Shown piece after piece: positions 35,218 through 44,881 of a stretch of 44,991 nucleotides of DNA (position 1 is its first letter; every line of letters begins with the position of its first letter). A program made the position numbers and the translations under genes. This DNA is from Chlorobiaceae bacterium. GTDB taxonomy: Bacteria; Bacteroidota; Chlorobiia; Chlorobiales; Chlorobiaceae. The notes under the pieces are model-generated. The model had not been told where the DNA came from, searched no databases, and was given only the letters and a program-made list of their open reading frames with translations. The DNA is taken from NCBI GenBank assembly GCA_013334485.1, contig JAAXXL010000016.1, positions 1 to 44,991 of the forward strand. Reading direction: 5' to 3'.

Positions 35218-36873
35218 ATGTCCCGCATACTGACTATTGTATTCATGCTTGTTGTGCTCGGATTTGGATTTTTTCTCGGATCCAGACTTAACGGGAGAAG
35301 TGAAGTGCAGGGTGAACAGCAGAAAAAAATGCAGGAAGCTTACGGTTTGATGAAAGCTTTGTATGTTGATGATGTTAATGCCGATAGTCTCGCGGGTGCT
35401 GGTATTCAGGGTATGGCGGAATATCTTGATCCGCATACTGTCTATCTGGAGCCGGAAAAGGTCAGCTATTCCCAGGCTGAATTTGATGGTAATTTTGATG
35501 GTATCGGTATTGAGTTTGATATAACCAGCGATACGCTTCTCGTTGTTACCCCGCTCTCCGGTGGTCCGAGTGTGGCCGTCGGAATTCTGCCCGGTGACCG
35601 TATTATTGCCATTGATTCTGTTTCTGCTGTTGGCATTACTGAAAAACAGGTGTTGAAGAAGCTCAGGGGGAGGCAGGGAACTGCCGTTAAATTGAGGGTG
35701 TTCAGGCCTTTAAGTGGAAAAATTATTGATTTTACCGTTACACGTGGTCGAATATCCACATCAAGCATTGATGCGGGCTTTATGCTTGACCGCAGGGTCG
35801 GGTATATTCGAATAAGCCGTTTTATTGCAACCACAGCCGATGAGTTTCGAACTGCTCTTGCCCGACTGAAAAAGCAGGGCATGAAACGTCTCGTTATTGA
35901 TCTGAGAGGTAATCCCGGCGGTTTTCTTGAGCAGGCGGTTGCCGTGGCTGATGAGTTTCTTGCAAAAGGAAAGTTGATTGTCTATACCAAAAGTCGCAAT
36001 GGAGGTGTGGAGAGTGAGCGATTCATTGCCCGCTCTGGCGACAGTTATGAGAGTGGAGAGGTTGTTGTGCTTGTCGATAAAGGTAGCGCATCTGCTTCTG
36101 AAATTCTGGCCGGTGCTCTTCAGGATAACCGGAGGGCGGTTGTTGTTGGAGAACAGACCTTTGGAAAAGGGCTGGTGCAGCGGCAGCTTCAGTTTGCAGA
36201 TGGCTCGGCAATACGGCTAACCGTTTCAAGATATTACACACCTTCGGGCCGCCAGATTCAGCGGGTTTATCACAAAGGAGGCATGGGTCGTGAAAGCTAT
36301 TTTCAGGATGCCCTTACAACCATTCAGCCTGAGAAACTCTTTACCAATCCTGACAGTTTATTGTATCTGAAAAACAGTGAGATTTCGGTTTACAATACTT
36401 CATCGCTCTCACGATTGGTCTCTCTGCCTGCAGGAAAAGTAACGAAAGAGAGTAATCAGCTTCAGGCGTTGAGAAATGCCGGTGGTATTATTCCGGATTT
36501 CTGGGTTACCGGAAAAGGTTACTCTGATTTTTATCAGGAACTGTTCCGCTCAGGTTCTTTTGATGATATTGCACTGAAAATTATTGATGATCCTCGCAGC
36601 TCGGTTCAACGATACCGTAGCTCTCTGGAAACGTTTATTTCGGATTATTCCGCGGAGAGTCAGTTTGAGTTGCTGGTTATAAAAACCTGCAAGAGTAAAA
36701 AAATTCGTTTTGACAGAACGGCTTTTCTTCGTGATAGACTCAAGCTTGCTCATGCTGTTAAATCAAGGATTGCTCGTCAGCTCTTTGGCGGAGCAGGTCA
36801 GATCATGTTTGTTGTGCGCAGTGCAGATCCGGTTGTCAGGATGGCGACCTCTCTTCCTCTGAGTCAACCCTGA
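35218..36873 (+). CDS. C-terminal processing peptidase, S41 family (Ctp/Prc)
   Basis: This 551-residue periplasmic serine protease has an N-terminal membrane anchor (about residues 5-22, TIVFMLVVLGFGFFLGS) and a PDZ domain near 80-165 (FDGIGIEFDITSD, GILPGDRIIAIDSV). The catalytic domain carries RGNPGGFLEQAVAVADEFL near 228. The catalytic Ser is in GSASASEILAGAL near 287 and the general-base Lys in EQTFGKGLVQ near 312. Such proteases trim the C-termini of exported proteins. A further 180 residues beyond the core form a C-terminal domain of unknown fold. Its 5' flank is the T-rich 771-bp gap. Two START-like genes follow. Confidence 0.92.
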   Translation: MSRILTIVFMLVVLGFGFFLGSRLNGRSEVQGEQQKKMQEAYGLMKALYVDDVNADSLAGAGIQGMAEYLDPHTVYLEPEKVSYSQAEFDGNFDGIGIEFDITSDTLLVVTPLSGGPSVAVGILPGDRIIAIDSVSAVGITEKQVLKKLRGRQGTAVKLRVFRPLSGKIIDFTVTRGRISTSSIDAGFMLDRRVGYIRISRFIATTADEFRTALARLKKQGMKRLVIDLRGNPGGFLEQAVAVADEFLAKGKLIVYTKSRNGGVESERFIARSGDSYESGEVVVLVDKGSASASEILAGALQDNRRAVVVGEQTFGKGLVQRQLQFADGSAIRLTVSRYYTPSGRQIQRVYHKGGMGRESYFQDALTTIQPEKLFTNPDSLLYLKNSEISVYNTSSLSRLVSLPAGKVTKESNQLQALRNAGGIIPDFWVTGKGYSDFYQELFRSGSFDDIALKIIDDPRSSVQRYRSSLETFISDYSAESQFELLVIKTCKSKKIRFDRTAFLRDRLKLAHAVKSRIARQLFGGAGQIMFVVRSADPVVRMATSLPLSQP

Positions 36874-36936
36874 TCATGCTTATTGTTGTGGATTGATGTT
36901 TTTATGCTTTGTTAATAATTAAAACATTGAACTTGT

Positions 36937-37608
36937 ATGTCATTAATTGAAAAAATACAGAGCGAAACCTGTACGTTGCGCCTGAAAAATGACTGGTTGA
37001 AGATATTTACCTGTCCTGTCCCCTCTTCTGATTTCCTCTCTTTTGTCGGTATCGCAACTATCGATGCACCCCAGCATGCTGTTTTGAGTCTGCTGTTTGA
37101 TATTGAGGCAGCAACCGAGTGGGTATGGAAAACCAGGGAGATGAAACTCCTTCAGGAACTTTCAGCAGATGACAAAGAGATCGATAACGGACGGATTGTC
37201 TATCAGCTTGTCAGTGCTCCCTGGCCGGTATCTGATCGTGAAATCATAACCCGTTCAAAAGGGTATATGGATCCGGACACGGGTGAAGTTTTTATCAAAC
37301 TTGAATGTCTGCCGGACTTTCTTCCCAAAAACGATAAGTATGTACGGGTTCCCCATCTTGAGGGAGCATGGAATATCATACCGCTTTCAGAAAACCAGTG
37401 CAGGGTTGTTTTTCGTCTGCACATTGAACCGGGTGGCGAAATCCCCTCATGGCTCGCCAATATTGCTGTTATTGATACTCCCTATCATACCATGAACAAT
37501 ATGCGTGAAATGGTCAAGAAGGAGAAGTACAGGATTGCAGTAGAGGCCCCGTTTATAAAATCGGCAAAGGATGTCATCCAGAACTATGAGCAGTTTATCG
37601 CGCAGTGA
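36937..37608 (+). CDS. START/SRPBCC-like protein, copy 1
   Basis: This 223-residue soluble protein has START-domain-like features: [20 protein letters not shown] near residues 35-54, [14 protein letters not shown] near 58, and [20 protein letters not shown] near 89-108. The C-terminal helix region [20 protein letters not shown] is near 161-180. The APWPVSDRE motif is characteristic of START-type lipid/hydrophobic-ligand-binding proteins. No signal peptide is seen. The next gene is a related copy, 49 bp away. The ligand is unknown; in a green sulfur bacterium a lipid, carotenoid or pigment is conceivable but unproven. Confidence 0.8.
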   Translation: MSLIEKIQSETCTLRLKNDWLKIFTCPVPSSDFLSFVGIATIDAPQHAVLSLLFDIEAATEWVWKTREMKLLQELSADDKEIDNGRIVYQLVSAPWPVSDREIITRSKGYMDPDTGEVFIKLECLPDFLPKNDKYVRVPHLEGAWNIIPLSENQCRVVFRLHIEPGGEIPSWLANIAVIDTPYHTMNNMREMVKKEKYRIAVEAPFIKSAKDVIQNYEQFIAQ

Positions 37609-37657
37609 AGAGTTTGGATATGCCTTGAGTCATCAATAATCAGAGAGACATGACGGT

Positions 37658-38296
37658 ATGGATGTAACATCTGCGCTTGAAAGAGATTGGGAGTTCCGTG
37701 TTGAGCATAAGGGAGTCAGCATTTACTCCTCAAAGGTGAGTGGTTCCGATATTCACAGCTTCAAGGGTGTGACGGTGCTGCCGGTTCCATTCAAAAAGGT
37801 GATCAGCCTTTTTCATGACATGGCAAACTATCGTCGATGGGTTCACAAGCTTGCAGAGATGGATGTGCTTGAAAAAAATGATATTGAATATGTCATTCGT
37901 CAGGTTATCGATACCCCCTGGCCTCTGCAGAAGCGGGAGATGATTATGCGGACAGGGCTGGCTGCAGCAGGGGAGAACTCCGTCGCTATTACCATGGTGA
38001 GTGAGCCTGGGTATCTGCCCGTCAATCCGGATTTTTATCGTGTTCTTCATGCATCCGGATTGTGGGTATTTACCCCTGACGGTCATGGAAAGGTTCTTCT
38101 CACCTTTGTAATGCATATTGACCCTGGCAAGGATGTGCCTGCTGCATTGAGTAATGCCGGAATGTTTGATGTTCCATTCCACTCACTCAATAATCTCAGA
38201 ATACTTGCGATGGACAGTTCATATAATCCGCCATACCCGGATGAAATAGAGCAGCATATCGCTATTGTCGAAGATGTTCCTGATACGCCCTCATGA
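37658..38296 (+). CDS. START/SRPBCC-like protein, copy 2
   Basis: This 212-residue protein is built like its upstream neighbour: [20 protein letters not shown] near residue 13, [19 protein letters not shown] near 41, and [18 protein letters not shown] near 87-104. [20 protein letters not shown] is near 148, followed by [11 protein letters not shown]. The shared PWPxxxRE and HI(E/D)PGxxxP....N.....D.P.H..NN.R signatures show the two are paralogues that have diverged. Its 3' end overlaps the heptose kinase gene by 35 nt on the opposite strand. No membrane segment is visible. Ligand unknown. Confidence 0.82.
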   Translation: MDVTSALERDWEFRVEHKGVSIYSSKVSGSDIHSFKGVTVLPVPFKKVISLFHDMANYRRWVHKLAEMDVLEKNDIEYVIRQVIDTPWPLQKREMIMRTGLAAAGENSVAITMVSEPGYLPVNPDFYRVLHASGLWVFTPDGHGKVLLTFVMHIDPGKDVPAALSNAGMFDVPFHSLNNLRILAMDSSYNPPYPDEIEQHIAIVEDVPDTPS

Positions 38297-39248
38297 GTTT
38301 ATCCGGTTTTACCGGTACGGCCCCGACCTCCTGGCATACAGTTCCGGCTGCCAGATTGGCTATGGTGGCATTGGTGATAATGTCAATACCGGATGCAGCT
38401 CCGAGAGCAAGCATTCCGATTACGGTATCGCCAGCACCGGATACATCGGCCACCTCCATTGATGTGGCCCCGATATGGGTGAATGAACCGTTATAGATCG
38501 TCATCCCTTTTTCGCTTCGTGTGACAACAATTGTTTCAACCTGGAGCTTTTCGCGGAGCATGAGGCACGCATTCTCCACCTCCGCCTCATTATTGTGAAC
38601 GGCAATTCCGAGAGATGCAGCCATTTCGGAGAGGTTCGGCTTGAAAATCGTGCACCCTCTGTAGGCAAAGAAGTTCAGCAGTTTTGGATCGACAAGCAGG
38701 GGAATGTTGTGCTTCTCTGCTTTTGCGATAATGCTTCTGATGAGCCGTTCGGTAAGAAGCCCCTTGTTGTAGTCTTCCAGAACAATGGCATCAAGAGAGC
38801 TGATAACGCAGTCAAGAGAGTCGAGAAGCGCCTGCTCCGTGATGGAGCTGATCTCCTGACGGCTCTCTCTGTCCACTCTTGTGATATGGTGGTTTTGCGA
38901 GAGGATTCGTGTTTTGCTGGTAGTCGGCCGAGAGGGATCGCTGATCAGCCCATCAGCGGAAAGTCCGCGGTCTCGAAACAATTGAAGCAGTATCTCCCGA
39001 TTGCTGTCGGCACCGGTTACCCCGAAGAGCATTGTTTCAGCTCCAAGCGAAAGGGTGTTGAGTGCCACATTAGCAGCTCCTCCCAGCCGGTGATCTTCAT
39101 GGGTGACATCAACAACCGGTACCGGATATTCCGGCGAAATACGGGAGACGTGACCGAAAATATAGTTGTCGAGCATAATGTCGCCAATAACGGCAATCCG
39201 TTTGCTTCTGAATGAGTGCAAAAGGGTTTCAATGAAGTTTGCGGTCAT
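38262..39248 (-). CDS. D-glycero-beta-D-manno-heptose-7-phosphate kinase (HldE domain I / RfaE1)
   Basis: This 328-residue PfkB-fold sugar kinase phosphorylates heptose 7-phosphate at C1 for the ADP-heptose used in lipopolysaccharide inner core. [21 protein letters not shown] near residues 20-40 and the [18 protein letters not shown] segment near 51-68 are the RfaE N-terminal signatures. The catalytic motif [20 protein letters not shown] is near 268-287. Only the kinase domain is present; the cytidylyltransferase-like domain fused in E. coli HldE must be encoded elsewhere. Some RfaE1-like kinases act on other sugars, so the substrate is probable rather than certain. Convergent overlap of 35 nt with the START-like gene. 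Confidence 0.85.
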   Translation of the reverse strand: MTANFIETLLHSFRSKRIAVIGDIMLDNYIFGHVSRISPEYPVPVVDVTHEDHRLGGAANVALNTLSLGAETMLFGVTGADSNREILLQLFRDRGLSADGLISDPSRPTTSKTRILSQNHHITRVDRESRQEISSITEQALLDSLDCVISSLDAIVLEDYNKGLLTERLIRSIIAKAEKHNIPLLVDPKLLNFFAYRGCTIFKPNLSEMAASLGIAVHNNEAEVENACLMLREKLQVETIVVTRSEKGMTIYNGSFTHIGATSMEVADVSGAGDTVIGMLALGAASGIDIITNATIANLAAGTVCQEVGAVPVKPDKLMRAYQEHLRQ

Positions 39249-39410
39249 AACCTGTTATTTCGTGATATGTTCTGTTACCCTGGAAGAAAAAAAGAGCAAT
39301 AATAACCCCTTTGGCTATGAAGATATGATTGTTTCATTTTATTTTTAGCGATATTTTGTTATAATTAAAGCTAAGCATTTTTAAGCTTTATATGAAAAAA
39401 GCAGGAACCG

Positions 39411-40760
39411 ATGTTTGACAGTCTAAGCGATAAACTTGAGGCTACCTTCAAAAAACTTGCAGGTCAGGCCACTATTAACGAGATCAATATTGGTCTTGCG
39501 ATGCGCGATATCAAGCGAGCACTTCTTGGCGCTGATGTCAACTACAAGGTAGCAAAGAAATTAATAGAGGATATACGGGAGAAATCCCTTGGCGAGCAGG
39601 TTATAAAAAGTGTTTCGCCTGCCCAGATGATTGTGAAAATCGTCTATGATGAACTGACTGATCTGATGGGAGGGGAGCAGCAGCCGCTGAACCTTTCACC
39701 AAAGAAACTTCCGGCAGTTATCATGGTTGCCGGTCTTCAGGGATCAGGAAAAACCACCTTCTGCGCAAAACTGGCGCTTCGGCTGAAAAAGAACGGAAAA
39801 AATCCACTGCTGGTTGCTGCGGATGTCTATCGCCCTGCGGCTGTAGATCAGCTCAAAGCTCTCGGGCTTCAGGTAGAGGTGCCGGTCTTTTCCATAGAAG
39901 CACCTGATGCCATGCAGGCTGCCCTTCAGGGGCTTGAGGCTGCACGATCAGGCGCCAAAGATGTTGTTATTGTTGATACAGCAGGACGGCTGCAGATTGA
40001 TGAGCATATGATGGCTGAGGCTGAGGCGTTGAAGCATGCGCTCAAGCCTGATGAACTGCTTTTTGTTGTTGACTCCATGATGGGTCAGGAAGCGGTCAAT
40101 ACCGCCAAGGCATTTAACGACCGCCTTGATTTTGACGGTGTTGTCCTGACCAAGCTTGACGGTGATGCAAGAGGTGGAGCAGCCCTTTCCATACGTCAGG
40201 TTGTTGAAAAGCCGATAAAATTTATCAGTATCGGTGAAAAGGTTGATGACCTTGATATCTTCTACCCCGATCGTATGGCCCAGAGGATTCTGGGTATGGG
40301 TGATATCGTCAGTTTTGTTGAAAAGGCCCAGGAGTCGCTTGATCTTGAGAAGACTCTTGAGATGCAGAAAAGGCTCATGAAAAATGAGTTTGATCTCAAT
40401 GACTTTTTCGATCAGCTCCAGCAGCTCAAGAAAATGGGTTCAATACAGGGGTTGATTGAGATGGTTCCCGGACTCAACAAGATGGTTCCGAAGCAGGATC
40501 TTGAAAATCTCGATTTCAAGCCTATCGAAGCTATGATCAACTCCATGACCAAACAGGAGAAGTCAAATCCTGAGATCATTAACGGCAGCCGCCGTCAGCG
40601 TATTGCTCTTGGCAGCGGCACGAGAGTCCAGGAGGTAAACCTTTTGCTCAAACAGTTCGGAGAAATGAAAAAGATGATGCGTTCGGTATCCAAAATCTCA
40701 CAGTCGGGAAGAAAGATAACCTCGCAGAATCTTGCGCTTGACAAGTTTTTAAAACGATAG
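39411..40760 (+). CDS. ffh: Signal recognition particle protein
   Basis: Ffh, with 4.5S RNA, binds signal peptides on ribosomes and delivers them to FtsY at the membrane. The N domain spans about 1-90 and the G domain about 95-295, with P-loop [16 protein letters not shown] near 106-121, [15 protein letters not shown] near 140, [13 protein letters not shown] near 190, and [14 protein letters not shown] near 247. The C-terminal Met-rich M domain starts near 325 ([16 protein letters not shown]) and carries [17 protein letters not shown]. 449 residues is the usual length. An AGGAA sequence lies about 7 nt before the ATG. It heads the ffh-rpsP-rimM-trmD-rplS block. Confidence 0.97.
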   Translation: MFDSLSDKLEATFKKLAGQATINEINIGLAMRDIKRALLGADVNYKVAKKLIEDIREKSLGEQVIKSVSPAQMIVKIVYDELTDLMGGEQQPLNLSPKKLPAVIMVAGLQGSGKTTFCAKLALRLKKNGKNPLLVAADVYRPAAVDQLKALGLQVEVPVFSIEAPDAMQAALQGLEAARSGAKDVVIVDTAGRLQIDEHMMAEAEALKHALKPDELLFVVDSMMGQEAVNTAKAFNDRLDFDGVVLTKLDGDARGGAALSIRQVVEKPIKFISIGEKVDDLDIFYPDRMAQRILGMGDIVSFVEKAQESLDLEKTLEMQKRLMKNEFDLNDFFDQLQQLKKMGSIQGLIEMVPGLNKMVPKQDLENLDFKPIEAMINSMTKQEKSNPEIINGSRRQRIALGSGTRVQEVNLLLKQFGEMKKMMRSVSKISQSGRKITSQNLALDKFLKR

Positions 40761-40806
40761 ATTGCATTTACTGTTAACAGTTACCATTAACTAAAATACT
40801 TGAGCC

Positions 40807-41217
40807 TTGGTAAAGATCAGACTTAAAAGAGCAGGAAGAAAAAAATTGCCGGTATACCAGATTGTCGCATCCGATGCGCGCTCACCGAGAGATGGCAAAT
40901 TTCTTGAAGTTATCGGGACCTATCAGCCGACAGCCAAACCACATGCAGTAACGATCAAGAAGGACCGTGTAGAGTACTGGATGGGCGTTGGTGCACAACC
41001 GACAGCAACCGTTCGCAGTCTTATCCGTACAACCGGATTGCTGCATGAACTGAGACTGAAAAGCAGAGGTCGCAGCGAAGCTGAAATTACTGCGGAGATG
41101 GAGCAGTGGCAGGCAAACAAGGTCGAAAGAAGCAAAAAACGCCTTGTTGTGAAGTCACGCCGTCGCCAGGCTAAAAAAGAGGCAGAGGCAAACGCCGCTG
41201 CTGGCAGCGAAGCCTGA
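40807..41217 (+). CDS. rpsP: 30S ribosomal protein S16
   Basis: S16 is an assembly protein of the small ribosomal subunit. The N-terminus [19 protein letters not shown], the segment [16 protein letters not shown] near residue 26, and [20 protein letters not shown] near 49 are family signatures. The start codon is TTG at 40807; no ATG gives the conserved N-terminus. At 136 residues it is longer than the E. coli protein (82) because of a basic, then Ala/Glu-rich C-terminal tail ([14 protein letters not shown]). A 12-bp palindrome, ACTGTTAACAGT, lies at 40770-40781 in the leader. It is 46 bp after ffh and 23 bp before the rimM start. Confidence 0.97.
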   Translation: MVKIRLKRAGRKKLPVYQIVASDARSPRDGKFLEVIGTYQPTAKPHAVTIKKDRVEYWMGVGAQPTATVRSLIRTTGLLHELRLKSRGRSEAEITAEMEQWQANKVERSKKRLVVKSRRRQAKKEAEANAAAGSEA

Positions 41218-41240
41218 TTTGACTTTTGCGGAACGGTAGC

Positions 41241-41744
41241 ATGGAACTCTATCTTGCAGGTATCATCCTTAAGCCGAAAGGGTTGGCTGGTGAGGTTAAA
41301 GTGCAGCCGGTTACCGATAGTCCGGAAAGTTTTCTCTCCCGAAAGGAGTATTACGCAGGCAGATCCGCTGACTCGGTTGAGCGGCTGATCGTTAAAAAAG
41401 CCTCTCTTGGCAGTGGATTTGCATGGGTGTTCTTTGACGGGATTGATACGAGAGAAAAAGCTGAAGTGCTGGCTGGCCTTCATCTCTATGTTGAAGAGGA
41501 TCAGCTACTTCCTCAACCCGATAACCGGGCATATATTCATGAGCTGATAGGATTGAAAGTACTTGATCGTAATCGCAATGAAGTTGGTGTTGTCACTGAT
41601 ATTCTGGCGATGCCGGCCCATGAGGTTTATGAAGTTCAGTATGGTAAAAGAAAGGTTCTGATACCGGCTATTGAAGAGTTTGTTGAAGAGATCAGTATTC
41701 GTGAAAAGTTCATGGTTGTGCCGAGATTTGACGAATTTCTGTGA
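41241..41744 (+). CDS. rimM: Ribosome maturation factor RimM
   Basis: RimM helps assemble the head of the 30S subunit and binds S19. The N-terminal RimM domain starts LAGIILKPKGLAGEVKVQPV near residues 4-23. The PRC-barrel domain begins near 95 (LIGLKVLDRNRNEVGVVTDI) and ends VLIPAIEEFVEEI near 142. I use the ATG at 41241 (167 residues), preceded by GGAACGG; an in-frame TTG at 41226 would add five residues without homology. It lies between rpsP and trmD, as in most bacteria. Confidence 0.95.
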   Translation: MELYLAGIILKPKGLAGEVKVQPVTDSPESFLSRKEYYAGRSADSVERLIVKKASLGSGFAWVFFDGIDTREKAEVLAGLHLYVEEDQLLPQPDNRAYIHELIGLKVLDRNRNEVGVVTDILAMPAHEVYEVQYGKRKVLIPAIEEFVEEISIREKFMVVPRFDEFL

Positions 41745-41793
41745 TTGTTAGTGCCTGAAAGGTTTGTTGAACAGTTCCCAGACGATGGATGCA

Positions 41794-42480
41794 ATGAGGA
41801 TTGAATTGATTTCCGTCATTCCGGGTTTTTTCGATTCCGTGCTTGACAATGGATTGTTAAGTATTGCCCGGAAAAAAAAGTATGCGGAGATTCATGTTCA
41901 TAATCTGCATGATTACGGACTGGGCAAGTATAAACAGGTTGATGATTCACCCTTTGGTGGAGGTGCAGGCATGGTTCTCCGTCCGGAACCGGTTTTTTCC
42001 TGTATTGAAGCACTTCAGAGTGAGAGAGCCTATGATGAGGTGATTTTTCTGACACCTGACGGTAAGTTGTTTGAGCAGCCAATGGCAAACAGGCTGTCGA
42101 GGTTACAGAATCTGATTATCCTTTGCGGGCACTACAAGGCTGTTGACGAAAGGATACGACAGAAGCTCATCACAATGGAGATCTCGATTGGTGATGTTGT
42201 ACTTTCAGGTGGCGAGATACCGGCGCTGCTTCTTATGGACGCTGTACTGAGGGTTATACCCGGAGTTCTTGGAGACAGTGAATCGGCTTTGACCGACTCC
42301 TTTCAGACTGGTCTCCTTGACAGTGCCTATTATACCCGCCCCGCTGAATTCAGAGGGATGAAGGTGCCCGATGTGCTGATGTCAGGTCATCACAGCAAAA
42401 TAGAGCAGTGGCGGAGTGAAAATGCTCTTGAAAGAACAAGAACACGCAGGCCCGATCTTTTAGGTCGTGAAGGATTTTAA
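41794..42480 (+). CDS. trmD: tRNA (guanine-N1)-methyltransferase
   Basis: TrmD methylates G37 next to the anticodon of several tRNAs, preventing +1 frameshifting. It has a deep trefoil-knot SPOUT fold with S-adenosylmethionine. Seen are [15 protein letters not shown] at the N-terminus, [16 protein letters not shown] near 52, [18 protein letters not shown] near 85, [12 protein letters not shown] near 109, and the knot segment [20 protein letters not shown] near 132. The HHSKIEQWR motif is near the C-terminus. I use ATG 41794 because MRIELI matches the family start; ATG 41785 or a TTG at 41764 would add up to ten residues. Confidence 0.95.
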   Translation: MRIELISVIPGFFDSVLDNGLLSIARKKKYAEIHVHNLHDYGLGKYKQVDDSPFGGGAGMVLRPEPVFSCIEALQSERAYDEVIFLTPDGKLFEQPMANRLSRLQNLIILCGHYKAVDERIRQKLITMEISIGDVVLSGGEIPALLLMDAVLRVIPGVLGDSESALTDSFQTGLLDSAYYTRPAEFRGMKVPDVLMSGHHSKIEQWRSENALERTRTRRPDLLGREGF

Positions 42481-42516
42481 GAATTGAAGAAAAAAATAAC
42501 GTAAATAGTTGTCGAA

Positions 42517-42879
42517 ATGGATCAGTTAATTCAGTTAGTTGAAGCTACCCAGGCTGTTACCGATTTCCCGCATATTCAGCCGGGTGATACCGTCAGAATA
42601 CAGCTCAAGGTTATCGAAGGTGAAAAGGAGAGGCTTCAGGCTTTTGAGGGTATTGTTATCAGTGATCGCGGAGCCGGTGGTTCCAAAACTATCACTGTTC
42701 GCAAGATTTCACACGGAGTTGGTGTTGAAAGGATTATTCCTGTCAACTCGCCAAACATTGAGAGTGTGACTGTACTCAAGCATGGAAAGGCAAGAAGAGC
42801 CAAACTTTTCTACCTTCGCAAGCGTACAGGCAAAGCTGCACTCAAGGTAAAAGAGCGCAAGGTTGTAGAGAAAGCCTGA
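42517..42879 (+). CDS. rplS: 50S ribosomal protein L19
   Basis: L19 sits at the interface of the two ribosomal subunits. This 120-residue protein has [20 protein letters not shown] near residues 17-36, [20 protein letters not shown] near 38, and the hallmark [20 protein letters not shown] near 60-79. [20 protein letters not shown] is near 88. The length is typical. It is the last gene of the rpsP-rimM-trmD-rplS group and is followed by a rho-independent terminator 14 bp after the stop. Confidence 0.97.
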   Translation: MDQLIQLVEATQAVTDFPHIQPGDTVRIQLKVIEGEKERLQAFEGIVISDRGAGGSKTITVRKISHGVGVERIIPVNSPNIESVTVLKHGKARRAKLFYLRKRTGKAALKVKERKVVEKA

Positions 42880-42892
42880 GTTATTTCCGGCG

Positions 42893-42924
42893 AATCGGCA
42901 GCTCAGTTGATGCTGCCGGTTTTT
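42893..42924 (+). terminator. Rho-independent terminator of the rplS operon
   Basis: CGGCAGC (42896-42902) pairs with GCTGCCG (42912-42918), and the stem extends through a G-U pair and two A-T pairs. A T-run follows (42920-42924). It lies directly downstream of rplS. Confidence 0.85.
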
Positions 42925-43037
42925 CTCCCCCTTCCTCTTTGCGGCTTCACACGTTATGAAAAAGGTATGCACTCAGCAATCACCTTTTCACTTGTTTTGC
43001 CCCTTTTTTCTCTACACCCTTCAGATATACTTCACCA

Positions 43038-43880
43038 ATGATGCAGATTGGCGAATATCGTCTCTACTCCCTCGACGTTCAGGACTTCGCGCTTGACGGC
43101 GGAGCCATGTTTGGTGTTGTGCCGAAAGTGATGTGGGAAAAGCTGGCCTCTGCCGACCATCTTAACCGCATCATGCTCAAGGCAAGAGTTCTTTTGATTT
43201 CAGGTGGTGGCCGGCATATTCTTGTTGATACCGGAAACGGCAACGCGTGGACGGACAAACTCCGTTCAATCTATCTGCTTTCTGAATGCCGCCTTGAGAG
43301 TGAACTCAAGGCACTTGGTCTGGAGCTGGCGAGCATAACCGATGTCATTTACACCCATTTGCATTTCGATCATGTCGGCGGAGCATTCAGCTCTTCTCTC
43401 GACAGGCTTGAGCCGATTTTTCCCGATGCCTGCCACTATGTTCAGAAAGAGAATTACCTCTCAGCTATCAAGCCGAATCAGAAGGAGACGGCCAGTTATG
43501 CAGCGCGATTTATTGATGCGTTCGGACGGCTTTCAAGAGTTGAGCTGATTGATGGCCCGAAGGAGCTTTTTCCAGGTATCGAGCTTTTTGTTAGCAACGG
43601 TCACACGAAAGGCCAGCAGCTTGTGCGGGTAAGAGGTGCTGAACGGAGTCTTCTTCACACCGCTGATTTGATCCCCTCCTCTGCGCATCTTCCTTCTCTT
43701 TGGGTGATGGGATACGATATCGACCCGCTCACGGTTATTGACGAGAAAACGGCACTGCTTTGCCGGGCATTTGAGAATAACGATCTGCTCTTTTTTGGTC
43801 ATGACCCCTTTCATTCGGCCGCGCTGCTCAAACGCGATGAAAAGGGCTCAATTGTCGTCGACAAGTTTATTCCCCTCTAA
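43038..43880 (+). CDS. Metallo-beta-lactamase-fold hydrolase
   Basis: This 280-residue cytosolic protein has the MBL zinc motif [10 protein letters not shown] (HxHxDH) near residues 110-119. Further ligands are the His in [12 protein letters not shown] near 194, the Asp in [10 protein letters not shown] near 215 and the His in FFGHDPFHS near 256. The pattern is that of the lactonase/AiiA-type and related esterase MBL proteins, where the Asp bridges two metals. The substrate is not evident, and a lactonase or phosphodiester role are both possible. The alternative first codon is ATG 43041 (MQIGEYRL). A MutY-like gene follows 14 bp downstream. Confidence 0.88.
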   Translation: MMQIGEYRLYSLDVQDFALDGGAMFGVVPKVMWEKLASADHLNRIMLKARVLLISGGGRHILVDTGNGNAWTDKLRSIYLLSECRLESELKALGLELASITDVIYTHLHFDHVGGAFSSSLDRLEPIFPDACHYVQKENYLSAIKPNQKETASYAARFIDAFGRLSRVELIDGPKELFPGIELFVSNGHTKGQQLVRVRGAERSLLHTADLIPSSAHLPSLWVMGYDIDPLTVIDEKTALLCRAFENNDLLFFGHDPFHSAALLKRDEKGSIVVDKFIPL

Positions 43881-43894
43881 CAGAAGAGATCATT

Positions 43895-44719
43895 TTGACA
43901 TCTATCGTATTGCACCAGGAAGAGATAGAAGGTTTTCGAGAGAAGATCTTTGATTTCTGGCACCACAACCGCCGATCATTTCCCTGGAGGGAGACCACCG
44001 ACAGATATGCCGTCATGGTCAGCGAGATCATGCTGCAGCAGACGCAGGCAGAGAGGGTTGTTGATAAATTCAGAGTCTGGATGGATCGGTTTCCTGATAC
44101 CGATGCGCTTGCAACGGCCTCACTCAGGGATGTGCTTCTATTCTGGAGCGGACTTGGTTACAACTCTCGAGGCCAGAGGCTCCAGATCTCTGCCCAATTG
44201 ATTATGGAGCGATTCGGCGGAGTGGTACCTGCTTTGCCTGAGCAGCTTATAACATTGCCCGGTATAGGTGAATACACGTGCCGATCCATTCCGGCCTTTG
44301 CAGATAATTTCGATGTAGCTGCCGTTGATACCAACATCAGAAGGATCATCATCCACGAGTTCGCTCTACCACAGGATACATCGAAAGCTGCGATACAGGC
44401 GGCAGCAGAGCAGTTGCTGCCGCAAGGTCAAAGCCGGGAGTGGCACAATGCCCTCATGGATTACGGTTCTCTGGCGCTAACCAGCCGCAGAACAGGAATC
44501 CGGCCGCTCACCAGGCAGTCGAAATTTCAGGGTTCCAAACGATGGTACCGGGGGCGTCTGATAAAGGAGCTTGTGCAGAGTGACGTACTCTTTCTTGAAG
44601 AGATTGAAGAGAAATACAGTTCATGCCCCTGGGATCTGCATGCCATTATCGATGACCTCAAACGTGAAGGGCTCGTAGAAGAGGAGGGGGAGCGCCTGCT
44701 GAAAATCCGGGGGAAGTGA
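43895..44719 (+). CDS. MutY-like HhH-GPD DNA glycosylase lacking the [4Fe-4S] cysteines
   Basis: This 274-residue protein resembles A/G-specific adenine glycosylase, which removes adenine opposite 8-oxoguanine. The catalytic Glu is in [14 protein letters not shown] near residue 44, the helix-hairpin-helix [15 protein letters not shown] near 117, and the catalytic Asp in [12 protein letters not shown] near 143. After [14 protein letters not shown], where MutY proteins carry four clustered Cys (Cx6Cx2Cx5C), none of these Cys is present; the only Cys are in YTCRS and SSCPW. The C-terminal 8-oxoG-recognising Nudix-like domain is also missing. The start is TTG at 43895 with AGAAGAG upstream. Function is probable but not certain. 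Confidence 0.82.
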   Translation: MTSIVLHQEEIEGFREKIFDFWHHNRRSFPWRETTDRYAVMVSEIMLQQTQAERVVDKFRVWMDRFPDTDALATASLRDVLLFWSGLGYNSRGQRLQISAQLIMERFGGVVPALPEQLITLPGIGEYTCRSIPAFADNFDVAAVDTNIRRIIIHEFALPQDTSKAAIQAAAEQLLPQGQSREWHNALMDYGSLALTSRRTGIRPLTRQSKFQGSKRWYRGRLIKELVQSDVLFLEEIEEKYSSCPWDLHAIIDDLKREGLVEEEGERLLKIRGK

Positions 44720-44770
44720 ATTGCCGTGGGGAAGGGAGGCTCATTTTTCGAAAGCCCCTCTTATCTCTTT

Positions 44771-44811
44771 TATAAGTCCTATAGGACCCATAGTACCTAT
44801 AAGACCTATAG
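44771..44811. repeat. 9-bp tandem repeat tract (TATARGACC type)
   Basis: Consecutive 9-mers are TATAAGTCC, TATAGGACC, CATAGTACC, TATAAGACC and a partial TATAG, an exact 9-bp period through 4.5 degenerate units. The tract lies in the gap after the MutY-like gene. The TATAG/CTATA content lets units pair with one another as weak hairpins. Confidence 0.75.
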
Positions 44812-44881
44812 AAGATTCAAGAATTAACAGTGGAAGAGCACTCTTTAATTTATGCGCCACCGCCTCCTGACTTCTGCCAAA

